A DNA stretch of 64,000 nucleotides, from positions 1 through 64,000 of the forward strand of contig CAVPCU010000001.1 of NCBI GenBank assembly GCA_963702575.1, given 5' to 3'. The position numbers were made by a program, and so were the translations under genes. The DNA is from VRUE01 sp963702575. GTDB lineage: Bacteria > Actinomycetota > Thermoleophilia > Solirubrobacterales > 70-9. The notes below the pieces were generated by a model. It saw only the letters and a program-made list of their open reading frames with translations. It had not been told where the DNA came from and did no database searches. Positions 32,271 through 41,762 of the stretch are shown here, in pieces. The number at the start of each line of letters is the position of its first letter. The first letter of the stretch is position 1.

Positions 32271-33500
32271 CGGGGACCAGATGGTCTGGAGGGGGAGGGC
32301 CCAGACCTTTGGCGCAAGGCGCACCGCCTCGGCGCCGGTGTGAAGGATGACGCCGGCGCCGAACTCGTCGCCCAGGGCCGACGCCAAGCTCAGCAGGCCG
32401 CGGGAATCGCGCGAGGAGAGGCTCGCCGCCGCCTTCACCTCGACCGCGCAGACCGGCCCACCCCTCGGTTCGATCACGGCATCGACCTCGAGGCCGTCCG
32501 CGCTGCGGTAATGGAGAACGGCGGGGCGGGCGGCGCTCGTGCTCGCCTGCTTGACGATCTCCATCAGGACGAAGTTCTCCAGCGCCGCGCCGAAGGAACG
32601 CTCGGTGGCGGCCCCCTCTCCGAGCAGGTGGGAGAGCAGGCCCGCGTCGGAGAGGAGCAGCTTCGGCGACTTGACCAGCCGCTTGCCGAGGTTGCGAAAC
32701 CAAGCCGGCAGGGTGAGGACGAGGAACGCGGTCTCGAGCAGCGCCACGTATCGCTTCACGGTCGTCTGCGGCATCCCGAGGTCGCGTGAGATGCCGGCGT
32801 AGTTGAGCAACCCGGTGGCACGGGCGGCGAGCAGGAGCATCAGGCGGGGCAGCTCGGTGAGCCCGGCGACGTTGGCGAGATCGCGCACCTCCCGCTGCAG
32901 CATCGTGTCGAGATAGCTGTCGAACCAGCGCGCCCGGCGGGCTCCCGTGCGATCCACCGCCTCCGGGAATCCGCCCGCCTGGACGCGGCGCAGCAGGTCG
33001 GCCTTCGAGATGGCGCCGGAGTCGGCCTTGCCGGCCAGGACCTCGGGTTCGCCGGCGAGCAGCGCATCGAGAAACCCTTCGCGGCGGCCGGCGAGCTCTC
33101 CCTGGGAGAGGGGCCAGAGCCGCAGCACCTCCATGCGGCCGGCCAGGGTCTCCGCAACCCGCGGAAGGCTGAGCACGTCAGCCGAGCCGGTCAGCACGAA
33201 CCGGCCGGGGCGGCGGTCGGCGTCGACGCTTGCCTTGATCTCCAGCAGCAGCTCGGGCACGCGTTGGACCTCGTCGATGACCAGCGTCCGCGAGCCGCCG
33301 GAGACGAACCCAGCGGGGTCGTCCCGAGCGGCGGCGAGGTTGAGCCCCGGGTCCAGGCTCGCGTAGCGAGCATCGTCCAGCTTCTCGGCGAGCGCTTTCA
33401 CCAGCGTGCTCTTGCCGCTCTGCCGCGGCCCGACCAGCATCGTCACCGGCGTGTCCGCCAGCGCCGCGCGCAGGTCCGGCATCAGGTTTCGCTCCAGCAT
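32265..33500 (-). CDS. ATPase of the AAA_14/DUF4143 type
   Basis: 411 residues. Walker A LVGPRQSGKST at about 22-32; Walker B RTLVIDEVQR; sensor RFVLTGSADVLSL; then RLWPLSQGEL. The DUF4143 half has a winged helix (GISRDLGMPQTTVKRYVALL) and a PD-(D/E)XK-like end: D in DGLEVDAVIE and EVK in VCAVEVKAA. Biochemical role unknown; the family is abundant as orphan genes. It starts directly behind a 22-bp tandem operator and ends inside the operator of a VapBC pair in the same direction, so these may be co-transcribed. Confidence 0.88.
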   Translation of the reverse strand: MLERNLMPDLRAALADTPVTMLVGPRQSGKSTLVKALAEKLDDARYASLDPGLNLAAARDDPAGFVSGGSRTLVIDEVQRVPELLLEIKASVDADRRPGRFVLTGSADVLSLPRVAETLAGRMEVLRLWPLSQGELAGRREGFLDALLAGEPEVLAGKADSGAISKADLLRRVQAGGFPEAVDRTGARRARWFDSYLDTMLQREVRDLANVAGLTELPRLMLLLAARATGLLNYAGISRDLGMPQTTVKRYVALLETAFLVLTLPAWFRNLGKRLVKSPKLLLSDAGLLSHLLGEGAATERSFGAALENFVLMEIVKQASTSAARPAVLHYRSADGLEVDAVIEPRGGPVCAVEVKAAASLSSRDSRGLLSLASALGDEFGAGVILHTGAEAVRLAPKVWALPLQTIWSPC

Positions 33501-33513
33501 GGGGCTGCATTTT

Positions 33514-33557
33514 AACCACCAAGTGGTTGATTTTCAGCCACTTGGTGGATGATTTGC
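33514..33557. promoter_or_regulatory. 22-bp tandem operator CCACcaaGTGG / CCACttgGTGG
   Basis: CCACCAAGTGG (33516-33526) and CCACTTGGTGG (33538-33548) are exact reverse complements, and each is itself nearly palindromic. Seen as tandem units of 22 bp they agree at 16 of 22 positions (shared TGATTT tail). The block begins 13 bp before ATG 33500 of the DUF4143 ATPase. Confidence 0.72.
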
Positions 33558-33585
33558 AGACTTCCCGCCCACCTGGGGCGGCCGC

Positions 33586-34947
33586 TCAGGACTGCTTGGC
33601 GATTGCGGAGGCTTCTTCGCTGCCGAGGTACGGGGTGAGGGTGAACTCGACCAGGTCGGGGAGCAGATCCTCGAGCTCCTCGGCCTTGCCGGCGATGATG
33701 CGGCGGGAGATCAGCGAGACCATGCCGCCGACGAGCGCTTCCTCGGTCGTCGCCGAGAGGCGCGAGAGGACCTCGGGCGAGCGGCCCTCGCGGCCCTTCT
33801 GGAAGTAGGGGACGAAGCTCTGGATCGCCGCGTCGTAGCGCTCGACCACGGCCGGGCCGGCGACCAGCGCCTCGACCATGCAGAGGCGGGCCAGGGCCGG
33901 GTTGGCGGCGAGGAACTCGAGCATCGCCTCGATTCCCGCCTTGATCGCGAGCGGCCACTCCTCGGACTCCTCGAAGGCGCGCGGAGACGCGCTCGCGCAG
34001 TTCGTCCATCACCGCGTCGTAGGCGGCGACGAAGCACTCGTCCTTGCTTTCGAAGTGCTCGTAGAAGGTGCGGCGGGAGACCGCGGCGGCGCGGGTGATG
34101 TGGGCGATCGTCGTCCCCGAGTAGCCGTGCTCGGCGATCGCCTCGGCGATCCCGGCGATCAGCCGCTCGCGCTGGTTGTGGGTGACGAACTCGCGCGGCA
34201 GGCCGTGGCGGCCCGGCGGCAGGCGCGCCAGCTCGGGCGGATAGTCCTCCGCTGCGTCCGCCGGCTTCGCCGGTTTGTCGCCGGAGCGTTTCCTTGCCAC
34301 ACCGCGAGCATATCGCTCCTGCTCGCCGGAATCTCTGCTCAACTCGGCCATCGCCGCCTCGATCCCCAGGTAGGGCATCACCGCCGCCGACATCAGCTGG
34401 GGGACCAGCGCCGGCAGCTCGTCGACCGCGCCGCGCACGACGCGCGAGTAGATCTGGCCGTAGGCGGAGCCGGCAAGCGCCTCGGCGGTCGTGTGCGGGA
34501 CCGCCTCGGGGTCCTCCATCTGCTGGCGGCCGGCGTCGATCAGGCGCGGCGACACCCGCATCGTCATGTCGCGGCGGGCGCGCGCCGCGTCGCCGGCGGC
34601 GAGCACCTCGACCCCGAAGGAGGCGCGGCTGGGGTCGTCGCGTAGCCCGCGGACGATCTCCTCAGGCGACGGCGCGCAGCCGGTCGGGCCAGTCCTCGCC
34701 GCTTTCGTAGGCGCGCACCATCGTCTCCAGGCACTCCTCGTTGAGGTCCTGCCAGGCGGAGAGGAAGCAGTCGTACTTGCCGCGGAAGTGGCGGTCGAAG
34801 GCGGGGCGGTCGAGGCCGGCGCGTTCGACGATCGCCTCGATCGTCGTTTCGCCGTAGCCCCGCTCGGCGGCGATCTCGATCAGCGCGTCGACGATCTGGG
34901 CGCGCTCGCTGCGGCCCGTCGCGGTCGCGGGTCTCGGTGTCGAGCAC
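33586..34947 (-). pseudogene. Two TetR units in tandem, three frameshifts
   Basis: Unit A: VLDTETRDRD, then after a shift near 34915 SERAQIVDALIEIAAERGYG, ETTIEAIVERAGLDRPAFDR; after another near 34663 EEIVRGLRDDPSRASFGVEV, ending SAAVMPYLGIEAAMAEL. Unit B follows in the same frame without a stop: LARLPPGRHGLPREFVTHNQ, RTFYEHFESKDECFVAAY, then after a shift near 33980 FLAANPALARLCMVEALVAG and LLPDLVEFTLTPYLGSEEAS. Either two genes whose boundary is hidden by an indel (GTG near 34308 is a possible start for B) or a true double TetR protein. Confidence 0.7.
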
Positions 34948-34984
34948 TAGCGCATGGGACCCCCGATCCCTGCCTTCGCGTCCC

Positions 34985-35655
34985 TCAGCCGGCGGCGCTG
35001 GCCGGCTTTTCGGCGGCGGCCCGCTTGGCGGACTCGGCGCCGACGTACGGCGTGAGCGAGAACTCGACCAGCTCCGGCAGGAGCTGCTCGATCTCCTCCA
35101 CCTGCCCCATCACGATCCGCTGGTAGATGATCCAGAAGATCCCGCCGACGATCGTCTCCTCCAGCGTCCCCGGCAGCTCCTCGCCGTTCGGCGAGACCTT
35201 GCGGCCCATGCGGAAGAGCGGCACGAAGGCCTGGATCGAGCGTTCGTAGCGCTCGACCGCGGCCGGGCCGGCGGAGAGCGCCTCGACGATGCAGGTGCGG
35301 GCCAGGGCCGGCTCGGTGGCGACGTAGTGGAGGAAGGCGGCGAGGCCGGCGTTGACCCGGGCGGGCCAGGCTTCGACCTTGCTGGCGGCGTCGACGACGC
35401 GGCTGCAGCGCCTCTTTGACGCGCGAACTCCGAGGCGGCGAGGAAGCAGTCCTCCTTGGAGGAGAAGTTCTCGTAGAAGGTGTTGCGGGCGATGCCCGCG
35501 CGGCGGACGATGTCGGCGACTGTGACCGAGCGGTAGCCCTTCTCGACCGTCTCCTCGGCGAGGGCCGCGATGATGCGGGCGCGCTGGTGCCGGGCGATGA
35601 ACTCGCGCGGGAGGGGGTGCCTTCCGGGCGGCATCTCTGATCGCCTGCGGGACAC
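34985..35655 (-). pseudogene. TetR regulator with one frameshift
   Basis: MPPGRHPLPREFIARHQRAR, ETVEKGYRSVTVADIVRRAG and ARNTFYENFSSKEDCFLAAS form the DNA-binding half; near 35411 the frame shifts and continues as VVDAASKVEAWPARVNAGLA, ALARTCIVEALSAGPAAVER, to LLPELVEFSLTPYVGAESAK. Starts at 35655 or at ATG 35634. One base removed restores a typical member of the local TetR family. Convergent or divergent partners give no hint of its target. Confidence 0.75.
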
Positions 35656-35757
35656 GATCAGCCACGGCCTTGAGGCTACTCGGCGGAGACCGAAGGTTCA
35701 AGCTGGACGGACCTGCCAAATACCGCTACAGTACCGAGGTCCAGACAACCTGTTCCC

Positions 35758-37192
35758 TTGATTCGAAGGAAGGGGAAGCAAGTGGGGAAGCAGGCCGCAA
35801 CCAAGGTCCAGGCAGGGGCTGAGGGGACCGGCTCGATTCGGGAAGTCGAACTCTTTCCGCATGCGCCCATGCTCGAGCTCGTGGATTCACCGAAGCGCGA
35901 AAAGATCCTCAGCGGAATGCTGGAGGAGGTCGGCTCGACCGGCTACGACGCGACCTCCGTACGCACGGTTCTCGCACGGACCGGGCTCTACCGGCAGGCC
36001 TTCTACGACAACTTCTCCGACAAGGACGAGTGCTACCGGGAGGCCTTCGAGGTCGGCGTCGGCCGGCTCGAAGCCGCGGCGGCCGCGGCGGCCGCGAGCG
36101 AGGAGACATGGCGGGCGAGGCTGCGCGCCGGCCTCGGCGCGGTGCTCGAGTTCCTCGACGCCGAGCCCGATATCGGCCGGGCGATCGTCGTCGAGGTCCA
36201 CGCGGCGGGCCGGGAGGCCGCTGGAAAGACGGGCCGAAGCGATGAAAAGGGCGGCCGATTTCATCGATCTGGCGCGGCTCGAAACGGGCGAGTCGAGTCG
36301 CCGCCGCGGATCGCCCCCGAGGGGATCGTCGCCGGCATCCACGCGGTCGTCCACTCGCGGCTCTCGACCGGGGCATGCGAGGGTTTCCGCGAGCTGCTGC
36401 CGGAGTTCATGTACTTCGCCGTGCTGCCCTACTTCGGCGCCGAGGCGGCGAGCGCCGAGATGCAGGCCGCGCAAGGCCTGAGCGCGGCGGCGGTTGGACA
36501 GCCGGCGGGTCCTGCCCTACATTGGATGGGATGGATTCGCCACGTCGAGTCCAACACGCAAGGATTGCCCCGGGCTTACGCGGTCCGCTCGGAGCGCGAG
36601 CGGCTGCTCGAGGCGATGGTCAAGGTGGCCGCGGCGAAGGGATACGAGGCGACGACCGTGGTCGACGTGGTCGAGTACGCCGGCGTCCCGCTGGAGGCCT
36701 TCGACGAGCAGTTCGAGAGCAAGACGGCCTGCTTCCTCGAGGCCTACGACGCGGTCTTCGACGTCCTCGTCGCCCACGTCACCGCCGCCTTCGAGGCGGC
36801 CTCCGAGGAGCCCTGGCCCGAGCAGATCGCCGCCGGCCTCGGCGCCCTGGTCGACCTGCTCTCGGTCGAGGCCGACATCGCCCGGATGGCGATGGTCGAG
36901 GTGACCGCCGCCGGCGACGACGCTCGCACGCGCTACCGCGCCGACGCTGGCCCGCTTCACGCCGTTCCTCGAGAAGGGCCGCACCTACTCCGGCCAGGGA
37001 GAGGAGCTGCCCGCCGACACCGCCCGCTTCGCGATCGGCGGCGCGACCTCGATGATCTTCGACGAGGTCCGCGCCGGCCGCGGGCCGGAGCTGAAGCGGA
37101 TCCTGCCCGACCTCGTCTTCGCCGTGCTGATGCCCTACCTGGGGCCGGAGGCGGCCGAAGACGAGATGCGCCGCGTCACCCGCGAGAGCTAA
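35758..37192 (+). pseudogene. Two TetR units in one open frame, with frameshifts
   Basis: Unit 1: KREKILSGMLEEVGSTGYDA, TGLYRQAFYDNFSDKDECYR, ending FAVLPYFGAEAASAEM; within it 36228-36305 is read in another frame (AEAMKRAADFIDLARLETGE), flanked by two compensating indels. Unit 2 follows without a stop: SERERLLEAMVKVAAAKGYE, PLEAFDEQFESKTACFLEAY, then a shift near 36943 to ARFTPFLEKGRTYSGQGEEL and LVFAVLMPYLGPEAAEDEMR, stop TAA 37190-37192. As with 33586-34947, tandem TetR units or two genes with a lost boundary. TTG 35758 or GTG 35782 may start it. Confidence 0.68.
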
Positions 37193-37940
37193 ACGCCCTC
37201 GCCGTGGCGGCCCTCGCCGCCGGCGAAGCGGGCTGCTCCTTCGGCGGCGACTGGAGCACCTCGCGCCCAGCTTGTGCTCCAGCGCGATGCCGTCGGCTAG
37301 GGGAAGGCCGAAGCCCTCCAGCGCGGCGCGGCGGTCGGCGAGCATCGTCTCCTGGGGGAAGGCGGCGATTCGCTCGGCCAGCTCGAGGGCGCGGTCGAGG
37401 TGGGCGCCGGGGGCGGCGAGCTCGTTGACGAGGCCGATCCGCAGCGCCTCCTCGGCCTCCACCGGGCGGCCGGTGAGGATCAGCTCCAGCGCCCGGCCCA
37501 TGCCGATCGTGCGCGGCAGCCGCTGGGTGCCGCCGTCGACGAGGGGCACGCCCCAGCGGCGCTCGAAGAGGCCGAAGGTCGAGTGCGGGGTGGCGATCCG
37601 CAGGTCGCACCAGAGCGCCAGCTCGACCCCGCCGGCCAGGCACCAGCCGTCGACCGCGGCGATCGCCGGCTTGGCCGGGGTGAGGCGGGTCGGCCCCATC
37701 GGCCCGTCGGGGTGGTCGACGTCGAGGTCCATCGCCTTCAGGTCGGCGCCGGCGCAGAAGGCCTCGCCGCCGGCGCCGGTGAGGACGAGGACGCGGGCGC
37801 CCTCGTCGGCCTCGAAGTCGGCGAGCGCGGCGCGGAACGCCGGCCGCGGCGGCGGCGTCGACCGCGTTGCGGCGCTGCGGCCGGTCGATCGTCAGCACCG
37901 CGGCGGCCCCGGCGCGCTCGTAGCGAAGCTCCTCGCCCAT
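37189..37940 (-). pseudogene. Enoyl-CoA hydratase/isomerase family protein, frameshifted
   Basis: Starts at ATG 37940 (MGEELRYERAGAAAVLTIDR, PQRRNAVDAAAA); after a shift near 37850 the crotonase core follows: FEADEGARVLVLTGAGGEAF with CAGADLKAMD (oxyanion-hole motif), PAIAAVDGWCLAGGVELALW (second oxyanion Gly-Gly), GVPLVDGGTQRLPRTIGMGR. The C-terminus needs two more corrections (about 37275 and 37235) and ends FAGGEGRHGEGV at TAG 37191-37189, overlapping the stop of the convergent TetR gene. All catalytic landmarks survive. It would hydrate 2-enoyl-CoAs in fatty-acid degradation. Confidence 0.75.
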
Positions 37941-37994
37941 CGCGCGCCCATCCTCGCACACCAATGGTGGAGGAATGCGTGCCTATTCTCATTG

Positions 37995-38018
37995 ACTAAA
38001 CGCGGGCATCCGTTTAGT
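37995..38018. promoter_or_regulatory. Inverted repeat ACTAAACG-N8-CGTTTAGT in a divergent promoter
   Basis: A perfect 8-bp inverted repeat with an 8-bp spacer (24 bp total), between the enoyl-CoA hydratase start (37940) and the patatin start (38028). Its size and AT-rich arms suit a TetR dimer site, and a TetR cluster lies adjacent. It could control both genes. Confidence 0.6.
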
Positions 38019-38027
38019 TTTGCCGCG

Positions 38028-39932
38028 GTGAATGGTGAGGCGCCGACCTTCGGGCTGCGCCGAGGGACGGTGTTGTGCATCTCGGGCGGGGGGTACCGGG
38101 CGGCGAGCTTCCACCTCGGCGCGCTGACGCGGCTCAACGAGCTCGGTCTCCTGGCGGGGATCGAGACGGTCTGCGCGGTCTCGGGCGGCAGCATCCTCGG
38201 CGCCCTGCTCGCCTCCCGCGTCCCCTGGCCGCTCCAGGGCGCCTTCCGCGAGTGGCCCGAGGAGGTCGCCGAGCCGCTGCGGGAGATCTGCAGCCGCCGC
38301 GCCCGGCGGCTGCCTCGGCCGGGCGGCGGCGGGGCGGCCCAGGCGGAGCGCTACGCCCGCGAGCTCGCCGGCTGGGAGGGGGGCGAGCCGCCGAGCTGGC
38401 CGCGTTTCGTCTTCGGCGCCGCCGGGCTCGAGCTGGGCCAGATGGCGGGCCGTGAAAGCGAAGACGGCGGCGCGATCGAGTGGGAACTGGCGCACCCGCG
38501 CGCCGGTGACGCGCTCTCCGCGGCGCTTGCCTCGCTTCCGGCCGGGCTGGCGCCCCTCGGCGAGGGCGAGCGGGCGGTGCTCGAGAACCACGGCTACCGG
38601 CTGGCCGACATGGCGATCCGCGGCGCAGCCGGGAGGCGCGCCGCGATCGAGCCGCTGCCGCCGCTGCCGCCGCACCCGGCCTGGGAGAGCGAGGGGCGAC
38701 GGCGCGAGGCCCTCGCGCGGGCGGCTCGGCGGCGGCGGCGCGGGGAGCGGCGAGCGAGCGAGCCCGCCCAGTCCCCTCCCGCCGCGGTGGCGACCCTGCT
38801 GCGCCGCCACCGGCCCTTCGTCCAGCACGACTCGCTGGAGAGCTACCGCCCCGAATCGGTCCGGACGATCGCCGAGCTGGCGGTCGGCTCGCGCTCCAAC
38901 GCCCTGCACCGGCGAAACGGCGAACTGCTCGCCTCGGTGCTGCCGCTCGAGGGCGCCGCCCGGCTCGACCTCGGGTTCCTCGGCGCGCCCTCCTACTCCG
39001 ACGGGCGGCCGGCCCGGCCCGGCGACTACCTCGACGAGGCCGGCGGCTCGCACGCCGAGGACGCTCTCGCCGCGCGCCGCGCGCCGGGCGGCGAGGAGGT
39101 CGTCTACGGCCGCGCGGCGATGGACGGCGGCCGGCTCTGGCTCCAGTACTGGCTCTTCTACTACTACAGCGACAAGGGCTTCCTCAAAGTCGGCCGCCAC
39201 GAGGGCGACTGGGAGCTGGTCCAGCTCCGCGTCGGCGAGGGCGGCGTGCCCGACGCGATCGCCTGCGGCCGCCACGCCGGCGGAGAGCGGGCGAGCTGGG
39301 AGGAGATCGAGCGCGGGCGCATCGAGGAGGGCGAGGCGCCGGTGCTCTATCCGGCCCGCGGCTCCCACGCGCCGCTGCTGCGGCCGGCAACCTGGGCGGC
39401 TCCCTGCGTCCCCGACCACAACGACGGCCTCGGCCCGCGCTCGCGGCCGCGCCTGGTCGACCTCGGCGGGGACGAGCCGCCGGGCTGGGTGAGCTGGCCC
39501 GGGCGCTGGGGCTCGACCCGCCGCCGCGAGGCCTTCGAGGGCGAGAGCCCCCACGGGCCGGCCCACCAGCCGGCCTGGCGCGAGCCGGCCCGCTTCCACG
39601 CCGAAGCCCGGCCCCTCGCCGAGGTTCCGACGTGGACCGAGCCGCCGCCGCCGACGCCGCGCTTCCGGGCCTGGCGGGAAGGCAACCACGCGGTCCTCAC
39701 CTACCGCTTCGCCGAGGCGCCGGCGGGACAGGGCGCTCCAGCCTGGATCGTCGCCGCCGCGATCGGCGAGGGCGAGGAGCGCGGCGAGGTCGTCCACAGC
39801 TTCGGCGTCGACGGCCCCGGCGGCGCCTGCGCCCTGCCCCTGGCCGAGGGCACGCCGGCGTACGCGGTGCGCGCCTGCGTCGCCTCCACCATGGGCACCC
39901 CCGGACCCACCGTCACCGTCCCCCTCACCTAG
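38028..39932 (+). CDS. Patatin-like phospholipase fused to a Vps62-like domain
   Basis: 634 residues from GTG 38028. N-terminal patatin: oxyanion-hole loop CISGGGYRAASFHLGAL and nucleophile elbow VSGGSILGALLAS (GGS, close to GxSxG). The partner Asp is not obvious; DLGFLGAPSYSDG near residue 310 is a candidate. From about residue 345: GRLWLQYWLFYYYSDKGFLK and GRHEGDWELVQLRVGEGG, then SHAPLL, a Vps62/DUF946-like module. The end is a beta-rich segment (TYRFAEAP ... TPGPTVTVPLT). No signal peptide. Probably a membrane-lipid hydrolase; the Vps62-like half may target membranes. The fusion is unusual. Confidence 0.78.
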   Translation: MNGEAPTFGLRRGTVLCISGGGYRAASFHLGALTRLNELGLLAGIETVCAVSGGSILGALLASRVPWPLQGAFREWPEEVAEPLREICSRRARRLPRPGGGGAAQAERYARELAGWEGGEPPSWPRFVFGAAGLELGQMAGRESEDGGAIEWELAHPRAGDALSAALASLPAGLAPLGEGERAVLENHGYRLADMAIRGAAGRRAAIEPLPPLPPHPAWESEGRRREALARAARRRRRGERRASEPAQSPPAAVATLLRRHRPFVQHDSLESYRPESVRTIAELAVGSRSNALHRRNGELLASVLPLEGAARLDLGFLGAPSYSDGRPARPGDYLDEAGGSHAEDALAARRAPGGEEVVYGRAAMDGGRLWLQYWLFYYYSDKGFLKVGRHEGDWELVQLRVGEGGVPDAIACGRHAGGERASWEEIERGRIEEGEAPVLYPARGSHAPLLRPATWAAPCVPDHNDGLGPRSRPRLVDLGGDEPPGWVSWPGRWGSTRRREAFEGESPHGPAHQPAWREPARFHAEARPLAEVPTWTEPPPPTPRFRAWREGNHAVLTYRFAEAPAGQGAPAWIVAAAIGEGEERGEVVHSFGVDGPGGACALPLAEGTPAYAVRACVASTMGTPGPTVTVPLT

Positions 39933-39949
39933 CGGGGTACCCTGGGCGG

Positions 39950-40874
39950 ATGCGGATCGACGACATCCTCGCCGCCAAGCGGCCCGTCTTCTCGGTCGAG
40001 CTCTTCCCGCCGAAGAGCGAGGAGGCGACCGAGCAGCTGTTCGCGACGGCGCGCTCGCTGCGCGAGCTCGAGCCCGACTTCGTCTCGGTCACCTACGGCG
40101 CCGGCGGCTCGACCCGCGAGGGCACGGTCGAGATCACGCGGGCGCTGAAGGACGAGCTCGGCTTCGAGACGATGGCGCACCTGAGCTGCGTCGGGGAGAC
40201 CACCGAGGGGCTCTCGGCGACGCTCGACCGGATCGCCGCGGCGGGGATCGAGAACGTCTTCGCCCTGCGCGGCGACCCGCCCCGCGGGCAGGGCGACTTC
40301 GTCCAGCCCGAGGGCGGCCTCGGCAGCGCCGCCGAGCTGGCGGCCTTCATCGGCGCCGGCTGGGACTTCACCGTCGGCGGCGCCTGCTTCCCCGAGGTCC
40401 ACCCCGAGGCGCCCGACCTGGAGACCGACCTCGCCTACCTGAAGACCGAAGGTCGAGGCCGGCGCGTCGTTCCTGATCACCCAGCTCTTCTTCGACAACC
40501 AGGTCTACTTCGACTTCGTCGCCGCCGCGCGCGAGGCGGGGATCGAGGTGCCGATCCTCGCCGGCGTCATCCCGGTCGCCGGCTTCGCCCAGACGAAGCG
40601 GATCTGCGAGCTCTGCGACGCGACGATCCCGCCGCGGCTGGAGCGAGCCTTCGGCGCCGTCGCCGGGGACGAGGGGGCCGAGTTCGAGCTGGGCGTCGCT
40701 TACGCGGCGCAGCAGTGCGCCGAGCTGCTGATCGCCGGCGCGCCGGGGATCCACTTCTACGCGCTCAACCGGGCGCCGGCGACGCGGGCCGTGCTGGGCG
40801 CGCTGCAGGCGTCGCGGCCGTGGGAGCGCACGCGCGGGCCGGCCCTCGGCGCGCGGGCCGGCGGAACCAACTAA
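39950..40874 (+). pseudogene. metF: Methylenetetrahydrofolate reductase, one frameshift as written
   Basis: MRIDDILAAKRPVFSVELFP with PPKSEEATEQ (catalytic Glu region), DFVSVTYGAGGSTREGTVEI, GIENVFALRGDPP, FTVGGACFPEVHPEA. Near 40450 an extra G (ACCGAAGG for ACCAAGG) shifts the frame; it continues ASFLITQLFFDNQVYFDFVA, VPILAGVIPVAGFAQTKRIC, APGIHFYALNRAPATRAVLG to TAA 40872-40874. This flavoprotein reduces 5,10-CH2-THF to 5-CH3-THF for methionine synthesis. Because all motifs are kept and the enzyme is normally essential for methionine prototrophy, a sequencing error is more likely than a broken gene. Confidence 0.85.
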
Positions 40875-40891
40875 TTAGACTGGTTGCCGAG

Positions 40892-41705
40892 ATGCCGGAG
40901 CTGACCTACCAGGGACACCGGATCGGCTTCGAGGAGTACGGCGAAGGCGAGCGGCCGATCGTCCTCGTCCACGGCCTGCTGATGAACCGGCGCATGTACG
41001 ACGCGGCTGGGCCCGGCGCTGGCCGAGCGCGGCAACCGGGTGATCTGCGTCGACCTGCTCGGCCACGGCGGCTCCGACCAGCCGGAGGACCTGCGGCTCT
41101 ACTCGATGCCGCTCTTCGCCGAGCAGGTCGTGGCGCTGCTCGACCACCTGGAGCTGGAGAGCGCGGTCGTCGGCGGCACCTCGCTGGGCGCCAACGTCGC
41201 GCTCGAGCTGGCGGTGCGCCATCCCGACCGCGCCGCGGGCCTGTTCGTCGAGATGCCGGTGCTCGACAACGCGCTGGCCGCGGTGGCGGCGATCTTCGCC
41301 CCGGTCCTGCTCGGCCTGCGCGTCGGGCGGCCCGCATTCGAGCTGAGCTCGCGGCTCGCCTCGCTGCTGCCGCGGACCAACTTCCTGCTCGACATCGGGC
41401 TCGACTGGGCGCGGCGCCGGCCCGGTCCCTCGATCGCCGTGCTCGAGGGGCTGCTGCTGGGCGAGACCGCGCCGGGTCGCGAGCAGCGCCGCCGGATCGA
41501 CCAGCCGGCGCTGGTCGTCGGCCACCCGCGCGACCCGCTGCACCCGTTCAGCGACTCGGGGATGCTGGTCGAGGAGCTGCGCCGGGCGCGCCTGGTCGAG
41601 GCCGACTCGATCCTCGAGTGGCGGGTCGCGCCGGAGCGCCTCACCGACGAGCTGGCGCTGTTCCTCGACGAGGTCTGGGCGCCGCCCCGGGGCTGGAAGC
41701 GGTAG
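40892..41705 (+). pseudogene. Alpha/beta-hydrolase, one frameshift as written
   Basis: ATG 40892: PELTYQGHRIGFEEYGEGER, PIVLVHGLLMNRRMYDA, then an extra G near 41008 (GCGGCTGGG for GCGCTGGG). The frame continues NRVICVDLLGHGGSDQPEDL, AVVGGTSLGANVALELAVRH (nucleophile elbow GGTSLG), and PALVVGHPRDPLHPFSDSGM (acid/His region). It begins 18 bp after metF. Substrate unknown. One base removed gives a normal hydrolase of about 270 residues. Confidence 0.8.
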
Positions 41706-41762
41706 GTTCCGCGACCAACGGCGACGGGCGGGGAGCGAGCGCCCCGCTGGGATAGGGCTGAG

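Noticed and set aside
37272..38027. Upstream extension of the patatin gene
   Set aside because: It reads antisense through the enoyl-CoA hydratase and its Arg/Ser/Pro composition is shadow-like. GTG 38028 is followed directly by the patatin domain.
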